Below, piece after piece: positions 41,601 through 54,940 of a stretch of DNA of 64,000 nucleotides. The notes below the pieces were generated by a model. The model ran no database searches and was not told the origin of the DNA. It saw only the letters and a list, made by a program, of their open reading frames with translations. The DNA comes from Salticus scenicus (Eukaryota > Arthropoda > Arachnida > Araneae > Salticidae). The DNA lies in assembly GCA_963930645.1 (NCBI GenBank), contig OZ005649.1:75003626-75067625 (forward strand). The letters run 5' to 3'. The first letter of the stretch is position 1, and the number at the start of each line of letters is the position of its first letter. Position numbers and translations under genes: made by a program.

Positions 41601-44600
41601 AAAAAATCCAAAAGATCTGGATCACCATTAAATGGTGTTACTGTGAATTTAAAGACAATAAGATTTTTCAGCATTCATGATTTTAAGAAAAATTTGTCAA
41701 AATTTGCAGAGACAAAAAAAGTTAATGCATAGTCATATATTTTCAAAATATCAAGCAGACATACTCATCTACTTTAATCTTATTATATTTCATAACAAAT
41801 TTTCATATTAACTGAAGTTGACCCATCTTATTATGTCTATTTTTTTGAAGTGATAGCAAACTCCCAAACACAATAAATTATAACATGTTATTCCTTCAAA
41901 TACAAAAATATCATACAGCCTATTTTCAAAATATTCTCTCTCTATTATCTTGGCATTAATTCTAAATCAAAACAGTATTTTTATTTTGCAAATGAATAAT
42001 ACCCTATATAATCCAGAAACACATACCAATATATTACACTTCAAATGTGAAAGTAAGCTTTTAATTATTATTCTTGATAAACTATTTGTTTAAATACATT
42101 CAACAGACTAGATTATAATACTTAGTTCAATATGCCACTATGGAATTTTTTTTGAAAAAACCACTTTTCAAAAGTATGTTTTTGAAAAAATATATGAATT
42201 CTTATTTAACTATTTCATTTTATTATTATTACTATTATTAATGAAATGGCTAATAGGCATCTTAAAATAAAATTTTACCCATACAAACAGTACTACTTTC
42301 AATAATTACTGCCCTTATGGCTATGAAAATATGAATAATAACAAAAATATACATCTTTCTAATAATTTCTTAAATAAAGCACTTTCAGATCAAAACTGGC
42401 AATGTACCTCATGCAATCTTTAATTTTTTACGATCGGCACCATATGTGGTGGTACTTTTTATTTTATTTAATAATGGATAGAGGTTGCCTTTAATTTAAA
42501 ACAAAATATGTTAACAAATTGTGATCGTATGAAATAATGATGAATTACCCTAGGCTTCGATCTGATCATACATGGGTACATACCAAGTATAAGATAAATT
42601 CAATCTTTACTTTTTTAAGATATTTTAAAGTTTAGAATAAAACATACCCGGTCTTGAAAAAAAGGAAAGGCAGTCTTCAATTCCAATTTAAAAGTATTTA
42701 TTAAGATTAATTTGCTTTCCCACTTCAAGAATGCAGAAATCCGGACAACTGTTATAAATCTCAAATCTCTAATACATAGCCATGCTTCTTTAAAATAAAT
42801 TCAAGATACTTATAACAAAATATTTATATAACAAAAATCAGCTCCGGTCACTGTCACAATTTCGTTTCAAGTCATAATAACCGTGTGGGACCATATATAT
42901 AAAAATAACGGTAAAATATAACGTACGGACGCAAGTGCCCGGCCATTCTTCTCTGCACACAGGTGGAACACCAACTGACTGATTTTTAAATTTTTAAAAA
43001 TCGCTCCTAAAGAAAAAACAGGTCCGCACACCTAAAATCACGGATACGCGATTTTGATTCGTTAATCGGACCGCAAAAGTAACCAATTAAACAGTTCGCG
43101 CATGCAAGAGAAACAATCGCCGATTCTCCCGTTGACAAGTGTCGCGGGAAGCAAACTTTACAGGGTGCGTTGAGCCAGGAACGAACGGCTGCGATGAGAT
43201 GCCTGCAAAACGATGTATTTTGGCATAGGAATTAAACAAGAGGTGATGTATTTACATCACACCATGTATCAATAAAATGTATTTCACTTAATTGTGAAGT
43301 TATTATTATCAGAGAATCTATGAAGCATTTTAAAACTATCCACTCTGTTATTAGAAGGAAGTAAATTCCTTAGCTAAGACTTCATGACTTCTTTTACACC
43401 AAAAAACCCGTTTGACAGTAATTTTCATTCAATATACTTAGATATGAATATGACACTTGCAGCTCAGTGTTAGAAATAAGAATTTTGAAACTAGGCATCA
43501 AAATGATGCCTGGATTAAATTTTTCGGGCGTAAAAATGAAAAATCCATGTGCCATCCATAATTAAATATGTATATTAAAAAAAAAATAATAAAGCATCAA
43601 CTTGTAAATAATATATGCAAGATTATATAAAAAATGTAATTATATTGACAATATTAAAAGCACATATTTAAAATCATACATTTATTCTTCACCCAGAAGA
43701 TACTCGAAATAAGCGCAAAATAATAAACATGCACACATGTTTACAGCGAACTAAACTGATAAGTGGAGTTGAGAAGTAAGAGTTTAAAATTTTCAAGATA
43801 AGAAAACACTATTACTCACTCCAAACCATACGTTGAATGGTTGCTCGCCACATTGACGAGTTAATCTAAGCATGGTGAACTCGGTTCTCTAACAACCAAT
43901 AACAGTCTGCCATTGAAAACTATTGTAAGCTTGATATCAACAGCCGATCATCTATGTCTATGACTCCAGTGGCAGGATTGAGGAATACAATGAAATAGAC
44001 TTGTTTTTAGTCTGATGGGATCGGGAAAATTATAAGATATGAGGAAAAAATCCAGGCATCAAATATGGCACCTATGATTGGAATTCTAGGCATCAAAATG
44101 AAAAATCTGGTTGCAAAATATGACTAACGAGAACGACCGCGTATTTCTAACACTGATGCAGTTGTATAATGGAATGACTCAAATTTCCCTCTCCTTCCCT
44201 TTTAGTTCAAGTAACATGATATCAAGCAAATTTAATAATTCAAAACTGCAAAGCTTTTAAATATATTTCCCGTATAAACAGCCAATCTAAAATTACCATT
44301 CACATATTAAATACAACATAAAACTAAAAATTTCTAGCTTGCAATTTAAAACTTTAAAAATAATGGAACAAACTTATTCATGAAATAAATTAACCTTACA
44401 TGCTGCTCTCTTGGCATCTTCCAACAAGCTATCAACTTTTCTGACAGCTTCTCTTAATTTCCGCTGAAAATCTAAATCTTCAATGGTTTCAGGATGACTT
44501 TTTATTTCTTCCATTAATCGAGCAATTTCAGTTAGTTTGTCTTTTGACCTATCTATGGCTTCTTCCAGAAGAGAATAACAAGGGGGGCAATCTAAAATTA

Positions 44601-47246
44601 GAAATTTATCAATTTAAACAAGATAAACAGGAAATAAAATATTGATTGGTTTAAATAAATTATTGTTTAAGAAATATCTTACAGACTAATGATATCCTCT
44701 CAGTTACTAATATATTACTGACTTATTTTGCAAATAATTAATAATTTTTTAAAATTTATAAATTATTGCTGCATCCACCAGCATTTATCATATACATTAC
44801 AATATTCAACAAAAATAGGTATGATACATCTATGTAACATCTATTCTATGCATATACAAAAATTAACAATTTATTGAATTTTCCAGTTTCTCAAAAAATG
44901 AAAAAAATCAAGTTTTTTTTTTTTTTTTTCTTTCTTCTTCTTCTTTCAAAAGTTTAAGGTCATTTTCTAAATTTTAGGGAAAAAATCAAGACTTTCATCG
45001 TCTTAATTTTGCTTATTTAAAATCAAGCAATTTCAAAGACTATACAAATTTCTTATAAAGGGATTTACCTATCTGAATCATTCAATAGTGTAGGGCCTAT
45101 AAATAATATATTTCATCAACAAAATTATTAAAATAATTATAATTCAATTACATACACTACTGAAAAACAAAAATTAAAGCACATTTTAAAATCTCATTGA
45201 ATGTGTAACTATCAATTTTGAAATTACATACATATATAGTACATACCTTTACAAACAGTTCCTCTGCTATATTTATTATCTCTACAAACAGAACACCTTC
45301 GGCCTTCTCTGTTAGGTCTGCAGAGACACTGACCAGCAGTATCGCACTGAAGAGACGTCGATCCAGCTGGATCACACTCACATGCTGAAAATTAAAGCAA
45401 GGCAATTAATTACATAAATTACTATTCATGAAAATAATTTGCATTTTTTTTTCTTTTTTTTATTACTAACTTATATGAAGCCATAATCAACCGATTAAAA
45501 TTATAACATGCCTAATTTCTAGAGGATAAAATGCTAGATCTCCCTTCAACAATAGGTTATCTCTTAAATCGTTCCTCATTTTATTATTTCAAATGAAATA
45601 ACTAACGGAATCTTTACTTGATTTTATTTTAGCTGGATCAATATAAAACACTTTATTTCTTATGAATTAAGTGTGACAATAATTATAATGCATACCTTTA
45701 CAGCCTTCTTCAGAAAATCCATAATGGTATGGAGCACAAGAATCACAGTGCCTTCCTACAACACCAGGTCTACAATGACACTGACCAGAACGTATATCAC
45801 AAGTTTGATTAACAGATCCTATCCTGTTGCAACTGCAAGCAGAACATCCTTCACCGCTATCTATATTCCAAAAACCCTTTCTACATTTATCACAACGTCG
45901 ACCTACAACATTAGCCTTGCATCGACACTCTCCTCCAGTGGATTCACATGGACTAGCACCTCTTTCTGGTTCAAGAGTTCCTGGCAGATAGCAAGTGCAT
46001 CCTGAAAGACATAAATTATTAGAATATGGATAACAAGTAAGATTAAACATTAATAAATCACATATATATAATTTTGTTTTATGAACCATTGCAATGCATG
46101 CTTCCTTTTAAAAATAATATAATTTACATAAATGATACAGTTTACAAGCATTAGAAGAACAGTTTTCCTCTTGTCAAACTTATATTTTTCAATTATAATA
46201 TTGGGAGAGAGGACCTTACAAGGTGTTGATTTGATAAGAAGTTTAAGGCTGACTTTCAATGACAGGGGATAAGGTGTTTGAGGGGGGGGGGGCTTTCCTC
46301 CATTGAGGTCTTTAGGGATCCTAGACCATATTCATGGGGATCTTATACAAGGAAAATACATTTGGAACATAATTCTGTTTTTTTTTCATATTAAGAGCCC
46401 ATCTGAATTCTACAAAATTAAGAAAACTAGATTATATACTTAAATTTAAATTTAATTTTACTCAGAGCATACTTAATTATAATTAAAGTTATACCTTATA
46501 AAGCTCAGGTTATAGGTTGAAATACTTTCTGGGTGGATCCACCCTTTCATCAGCAACCATCAGTGTGGCTGATGAAAGGGCAGTACGTCAACCTATATAC
46601 TGAGCTTCATAAGGTATAACTTTAATTAAAACTAGATTATACAGTTGAATATCTATGAGTATGTTTAAAAAAATCAGTCTTCAATTTAGATACACACACA
46701 TGTTTGATAGACATGTATGTGTATCTAAATGTTATAAGAAGATCTTGGCAAATAAAAGATCTTGCCATGTAATTTAAACACAAATAATTAGTTGAGAAAT
46801 ACTGACTTCAATTTACAGTTTGGATTTGTGTTTTCATAATGATATGAAATCCATTTTAAGTTGGAAATTCTAAGCTATTTAGTCCTTATGAGAGATATGA
46901 TGATAAAATAGGCTGACATGCATTTGAACTTTTTGATTTCCCTTGACTTTCCCAGGCTATTTTTATCCATTTTGGCTATGACAACATTTTTGGTTTGAAA
47001 TTTCATTCCCCCTTTCACCTTCAGAATTTTGTTAAAATTCCCTAACATTTACAGATTTCAATCAAATTTCTATACTTTTCCTAAGATTTCTATTGCTCAC
47101 CCTGCTGTAGAATCCCCCCCAAAAAATCAACTTATAAAATATTATCATTTGATAAAAAATATTTCTTACAGTTTAATTCTATAAACATTATACTTTCTTA
47201 AATTAGGGTTAATTTTTTTTTTTTTAAGTAAAAGTTATTTTTTTTT

Positions 47247-47286
<40 letters not shown>

Positions 47287-50200
47287 ATCAAAAGAGCTGA
47301 GAACATACTTTTACATCCACCCTTTGGAAGTGTTAGAGCACTACCATAATATCCTGGCAAACATCTCTCACAATTCCACCCAGCAGTATTGTAAATACAT
47401 TTCAAACACTGCCCAGTTGTCCTAAAAATGATGAGTGGAAAATATTATTTAACTATATATATATATTAAACACTTTAAATAAAACAATTCAAAAATTCAT
47501 TGAAATGACTCACGTGTTGCAATTTCCTACTGCATTTGGATCAATATTTCCATTACACTCACACTTTCTGCAAGGTCTAGGGGCACCAAATCGTCCAAGA
47601 GGATCACCGAAGTATCCATCAATACACATATCACACTGATGACCTTAAGAAAAAATTATTTGATTTCTAAAATAAGCATATATAAAATTCTGCACTCAAG
47701 AGAACAGATTTTATTATTATTATTACTGTTATTTTACTCTATTCTTCCATATAAAGACATGTGGTAACTGTGTTGCATTCCTTTGCAACAGTTACCATAT
47801 TTTTAAAAATTTCTTTCGCACATTCTCTCTCAATTAAATTTTTAATTTTTCTTTTTTTACTTGATGATATAGGAAAACAAATCCAAAATATTTTTTAGTT
47901 TGTCTAAAAATATTAAAACCATGAAAAAAAAAAAAAAAAAAAAAAAGTTTCCTTAAAATATGAAATTGCGTTCTTTAGAAAAGGTTATTATATTCATTTC
48001 TTAAAATTTCTTTTGCATGCTTTTTTTCAATTTCCTTTTTAAATATTTTTAAACTTGTTTTTATTTTTTTAAACTTATTTATTACCAATAGAAAGAGAAC
48101 CTGTTTTCAAGTGGCATATTTTATCTGAAAAAAAAAAAAAAAAAAAAAAATGTCCTGTCTTACAGAAAATAAATAATGTATAAGGTGGGAAATAGGACAG
48201 ACTAATTTTTTATTGAATCATTCCTAATCATTACATATTATAAAAGATTTTAACTCTATTATTTTACACAAAGGTATAATAGCAGAATGAAACCATTATA
48301 AAAGCCCATCTTTATTCAAGGTTACTAGGAGAGTAACTTACACCTAGTTTTCTCCAGTCTGAAATCTTCATAGAACTTAATTTAAATTTAATATTAAATG
48401 CCCATGTACATTTGCATTCCTTCCTTAGGAGACACAATTTTCTAAAGTAGAAGATTTTATTTTTTCATTGACTTGGACTGACCATTGTCCATCATATAAC
48501 TGAGGTTTATTTCCATGTGTATAATCCTAATCATATGTAAAGAAATTCAAGCTTAGAAAAGAGAATTTTGCATCATATCATTATTTAGCTATAATTTTAT
48601 ATAATATATATTTATATGCATGTATAAATTTATTTGCATTGGCTTCCAAATTTAAATTAAAAGTGAAAACTAGCATTTTATCCCAGGAAACTTTAATGGA
48701 TATTTATAGATTGATAGAGAGAGACCTTAATAAATCAAAAAATAATTGGTAGCTAGTAAATTTAGTAGTAGACAGAAACAGAAAAAAAGAGATTATCCTC
48801 ATTGTATAATATAAACTTAAATGGTTTCTAAAATGCACAAAAATCTCATTGCAATAAAGAATGGGTAATGGCTAATATACTACTACTAATAATAAATGAT
48901 ATAATTACCTAGTTATCTATATAATATTTCTCTAATGTGGACCAGTCATGATTAAATTTTGTCAAAATGATAAAATAGTGACATAGCTTATTTGATTGGT
49001 CGAAGCAGATTGAATTGTTTGAAACCAAAATTCAAGATTTTGGCTGCAAAAATTATATTCTTGAAATGTACATTTTCTTAGAGAAATTGAAAAAATATTA
49101 ACTTTTTGTACTGAAACATATGTTCAAAAGCACTATTTTGGGATATATTTGGAAGAATTTAAATCCAGTTGAGCCTCCCTATTCTTTGTTGGTTATTCGA
49201 TAGGATAGTGGTATTGCCATCTATTGATCAAAATTGAAATCATCATATTAAGATATAAATTTTTTAAAGCCAAAATTATATATATATATATATTAGATTT
49301 TTCCTTCATTATAAATAGAATAAACATTATTTATTTTTATTTATTTTGTAGAAACGTTTATTAACTAGGGAATTTCTGTTATGTATGGTAATATGGTAGT
49401 TTAATTCTGTCAAACTTTAGGAAATAACAATTATTTTTATTAATATAACAATTCTAACAATTTTGATCTTAGAGGAAACAATTATTTTCTAAAATTGAAA
49501 TTATAATGCAAATATCAGAGATTTGAATCCCTTTTATTGGTAATATTAATATTAACAATAATATTAAATGAAAAAAAAAAAAAAAAAAGTGATTTTATTT
49601 ATGAGACTTTTCTGGAAATCATATTAAGTATGTAGATACTATCACACAGATGTTCTGAACAAGAAAGGCTTGTCATCTTTAAATTATCTTATCATTAATA
49701 AAGTTATTACATTTTATTTATCATTTCATTTTTATCTTAGAAATACAGTATGAAACCCTGTTCTTCAATGAAGATATTATTTTTTGAATTGTCTATACAG
49801 ACACCAAAATATATATTTATAGAGTTTTTCAATAGAACTTATCATAGTTAATAAATAAACAAATAAAAAATAATTTATTAAAATAAGAAAATAATTATAA
49901 TAAACAGAAGATTAAAGAGCATTTTTAAAAACTGATCACTTAACAAATTTATGTCACCAGTTGCCGTTTGGAGAAAGTACAGTATAGGATCCGTTATCCG
50001 GAAACCTGTTATCCAGAATGTTCCGAAAACCAGAATGCAAAATGCCAACTACCAAAATTTTTAATTATCGTAAAATTTAAGAATTAAAGTTTTCAATAGC
50101 AGCGGTCAAAATTATAGTTTTACAACCTACTTTCTTTAATGCTACGGTGCTATTCTGAGGAAATATGGTGACAAAATTGCCCAAATAATTACTGAAAATT

Positions 50201-51446
50201 TTGCAAATTTAGGTTAGAAAGTGAATTTTTATTGTATTTCTTAATAGATAAACATTAATAACACATACTTCTTAAAGTGTCCAATAGCAGATGAATTTTA
50301 TCTTTGAACTCAGGTTGCATGCATGAAGTCCAATTGTTATAAAATTTTTAAATAGTTTTTATTAATTTCCATTATTTTTTAGAATTCATTTCATAAAATA
50401 TTTAGCATTATGTGCTAAAAATATTTGAAACATTTATGAACAATTAGTATCAGAGATGCACTATAAGCAAAACAATATCATAGAAATTTTTGCAAAATCC
50501 AAATGAAAGGATTTTGCTCTCAGGTCCAAAATTAAATTTTATATATGTTTATTTATTTTTCATTTATTATTACTATTATTATTTATAGTTTAAAATTCTA
50601 ATGAAGATTTTTTTTTTTTCATTTTGTGGAAATAATTTATTAAATGAACAAATATATAGGTAAAGTGTTTACTTATATATTATTCATGTTTATCACTGCT
50701 ATTTATGAAATTATTTTGTACCATTTTTATACATATAATAAAGTGTTCCGAATTACGGAAAAACCCCTTATCCAGAATATCCCAGGTCCCAAGCTTTCTG
50801 GATAATGGATCCTATACTGTATTTGTTAAGCCCTGAAGAGAGACCTCTTTTCCACTCAGAAATGATAATAAGAATTTAAACTATTTTGAAAATTAAGAAA
50901 GATGAATGGAAAACTAGAATTTTGAAATAAAAATCCATACCAGTATGTCCCATAGGACATTGTTGACAAGCAACTTGTCCTCCAGGTAACATAATGCAAG
51001 GGCCACGGTCAGGGCACAAACAGGGTTTACAGTCAGCTGATGTGCCCTCTCTTGCATCACCATAATAGGACGCAGCACACCTCTCACAGTGATGCCCTTC
51101 TGTATTATGTTTACAATGGCATCTACCTATAAATGTACAATATCAATTATAGAAAATTAATTTACTTAAACACAGAACACCAAATTAGGATGACGCATAC
51201 TATAAGAGTAACAATAAATCACAAAACATAGAATAAACATATGTCATTAAAGACTGTCTTTTATTCTATGTGTATTGTTTATTAACACAAATACAAAACT
51301 TTCATTATTACATTAACATTTTACTTATTTTTATACACATGCAAAGAATTAAATAGATTTTTCAACTTCATATAATAGTAAAATATGTTTTAAAAACTGT
51401 CAAAGCTAATATATAAAACTGTCTTTTCAAAATACAAATAAAGAAC

Positions 51447-51492
<46 letters not shown>

Positions 51493-54400
51493 AAAAATGG
51501 AGAAATATTAAATCTTGATATACAGAATGAAATTTTTGCAAATACTTGTCTTATGTATCAGAACAAAAACCCTTAACGGGTTAAAAGTTTGTGACGCAGC
51601 ATTTTATTTCAATATGAATTGGAAATATGGGTCTTAAAAGTAATGATATCAAATTTGAGTGACGCTTTGCTATTAATTGAAATATGTTACATAGATTTTC
51701 TTATTTCATCATTTGTTTTTTTTCTTCTATTTACATCACAGTGTATACATAATATTTTCAACTTCAGCACAAAAAAATATATAGAATTTACTCCCTGATA
51801 CTTTTTCATCTGCACCTCGTGAATTCAAAATATGAGTTTTAAAAGAAATTATATAATTTCTGTGACGCCTTAGTGTTACTTTAAAAGATTTTTTTTTTTA
51901 ATTTCATTACAATTACTTTTGTTTTGTTGAATAAAGTATATTTACACATTGAAATAATGCTTTTAATTTTCAAATATACTGTCAAATAATCACACTTTTA
52001 CTGAATTTATATTATAAATTGAAATTATCTAGTTCAATAAATTGATTTGTCTATTGTGTCACGCTATCCAAAACTGTAAATAAAAATTATGTAAATGTTT
52101 TCTTTGCATCACACAATCTCTTTGCACACATTTTCACTTAGTAGGTACTATGAAACAAAGTAACATTTACAAAATTTTTACTTACAGTTTTGGATAGCGT
52201 GACACAATTTACAAATCAATTTATTGAACTAGATAATTTCAATTTATAATATAAATTCAGTAAAAGTGTGATTATTTGACAGCATATTTGAAAATTAAAA
52301 GCATTATTTCAATGTGTAAATATACTTTATTCAACAAAACAAAAGTAATTGTAATGAAATCTAGCTGAAGTTGAAAATATTATGTATACACTGTGATGTA
52401 AATAGAAGAAAAAAAAAAACAAATGATGAAATAAGAAAATCTATGTAACATATTTCAATTAATAGCAAAGCGTCACTCAAATTTGATATCATTACTTTTA
52501 AGACCCATATTTCCAATTCATATCGAAATAAAATGCTGCGTCACAAACTTTTAACCCGTTAAGGGTTTTTGTTCTGATATCATTACTTTTTAGGGGTTAA
52601 TGATCAACTGATTTAAAGATTAAAACAAGTCCTTCCAGCTCATAGGAAGGGTAGGTTGATTCTTTTTTTTCTATCGCATAGCTGTTATTGAGAATTTCAC
52701 AAAAAACACTTTTTTTCTAATGTATCTGGTAGCTTCCAAAAATTGGTTTTACACAATATTAAGAAATCTTTTAGTTAATTTGTTGTTGTTTTTAATAAAT
52801 ACAACATAGCAGTATTATGAAGGATTAAAATTCATTTTATTAATGAATTTTCAGCTTTTTGTGAAAAAAATTAAACAAATTCTTCGCAGATTTAACATTT
52901 TGAAAACTTTCAAATGTTGAGCAATTTTTTTTGTAAATATCAGTTTTGTCAATAAAACTGAATTTCAGTCCTTTATAAAAATTTTATGTGTTATTTATTT
53001 TAAAAATGAGTAACAAAATCTATTTTTAACTGAAAGTTTTCTCACTAGTGGCTAAAAATGAATTTTTGCAAGCTATAGGATATTGGCGTTGAAAACAAAG
53101 TGCTGTTTTATTAAATTCCTTTGAAAATCCCAGTATTATTAAATATTTCATCTTAATGATGCTGACCTATCATGAATTGAAATATTAAAAACTTACTTAG
53201 AACAAACAGTAGAAGAAAATTTTTAATTATCTGCTGGTCAACTGATTTTTAAAATAAGTCAAATACCATGTATTTCATCTTCAAGCAAAATGAGAACTAC
53301 CATAAAATATCCATTTAAACTATTTATATATTTTCAGGTTCCATAAGCAAAAATTTAGTTCAAATTAATTCAGTATTTCATAAATTATCATGATGGCAAA
53401 TTTTTGGTTGTATACAAACTAAGTAAAAGCTATAGTTTTTTTTTTTTTTTTTTTTTTTTTAATATTTGAAATTTTTTATAATTTGGAAAATTTTTCTGCA
53501 AACAGCATTTATGTATTTTTGTACTTGCTGGATTTTTTGATTTTAAGTATATATGTTGAAACTGAGAAAGTAAGAATTTTTTTAATAAAGAGCATTTTGT
53601 AAATCAAAAAACTGACAAAATTGATTTTTTTAAATCTTGCCAAAAGTTAGGCATAAAGTGATGATTGTGATTTTATGGATGTTACCGCTAAAGTGTTAGG
53701 GTGAACTAAAGCACTTATGGATGTTACTGCTAAAGTGCTAGGGGAAACTAGAGTGAACCATTTCATTTCTCAAATTACCTAGGTAATCTGTGAATTACCA
53801 ACTAGACACTCGTTAATCTGCACAGCACCACCGATCGGGACTTTGCTATGGTCAGAATTTCTAAAGATTAATAACACAGTGAGCAAACAGACTGTTTCAG
53901 ATTTGAAACGGGAAGTGGGTACCTAGCAGGAATTTACTATACTTAAAATAGCTATTTGCATTATAAGTCAAAAAGCTGTTATAGGTTTAGAAATGGCACC
54001 GCAGGCGCCACCAAGCGAAAGTTTCATACGGTCGTATTTTTCAAGACACGTGAAACAGCTGGTCGCTGAAGGCAGCTAGTGAGAGATAAAATTAATCAGT
54101 GACACCAAACTAAAAGTGGAGGGAGAGGGGTAATGAGTAGGGAAAGGAAATGAGAGAAACAAACTTTTGAACTTTAACAATACAGAAGCTGCTAATGTGC
54201 AGATTACCTAGTTAACATGTGTAAAATCTTTATTCCGCACTTTAAGGATCACCCTAGTTTATATATACATAAGCAAGAAAAAACAGTTGTTTGTCAATGT
54301 AAAAAAAAACTATGAGTCAAGGAATGTAAAATATAAATAAATAAAAATAAAATGTTAAAAAATTTCTGAAAACTTTAACAATGCAACACTGTAATCATTG

Positions 54401-54897
54401 TAGTGAGACGATAATTTAAGAATATTTTTAATTACATTTAATATGAAAATTGTTAAATGTGAAAAATTTAAAAAACAGGGATGAAACTACCAAACAAAAC
54501 CTACAAAACCCCCGAAGTGGCTAATTAGATCATCTTTTCGAAGGAGAATAAGTTAGCACTGATAAGAGTAAAATTTAGAAATAATATAATGTGTCTCATC
54601 CCTGTACATGAAAAATTATCTTTTTTACTTTTTTTTTGAGTGAGGTAGATATTAATTATTTTCACAGAAATTTTGTACTCTAAATTATGCTAAAATTCTT
54701 CATAAAAGGGCCATAATAAAGAGTTTGAAAATTGAATAATAAAATAAAAAATGTAACATGAAAACAGATCTTAGTAAATGAGTATTTTTAATCTTTGAAA
54801 AATCTTTGCAATATGTTTGTTTATGAATATGAATAAATGTATAACAAATGAATAAATCTGCATATTCAACTACATTTGGTTTTTTATTTCTTTTCCT

Positions 54898-54940
<43 letters not shown>

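Larger units (their letters stand above)
26828..43261 (-). mobile_element. Tandem Ty3/gypsy LTR retrotransposon array (LTR-int-LTR-int-LTR)
   Basis: Three 817-bp LTRs (26828-27644, 34637-35453, 42445-43261) surround two 7.0-kb interiors, all in minus-strand sense. A 5-bp duplication CCATG flanks the array once (26823-26827, 43262-43266). There is no duplication around the middle LTR. Domain order protease, RT, RNase H, integrase places it in Ty3/gypsy (Metaviridae). No envelope frame is present. The interiors differ, as far as I compared, only in A/T-run lengths (for example 18 vs 16 A near 27970 and 35780), and the predicted proteins are identical. The array lies in sense within the laminin intron. 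Confidence 0.93.

Noticed and set aside
26828..43261. Two independent gypsy insertions side by side
   Set aside because: No target duplication around the middle LTR and only three LTRs for two interiors.
45157..45405. 82-residue frame over the last LE exon
   Set aside because: Wrong phase; the laminin frame with splice sites at 45247 and 45384 explains the region.
46561..46610. Second hammerhead on the plus strand of the 46437 insert
   Set aside because: CTGATGA is present but the GAAA half of the core is missing in this arm.
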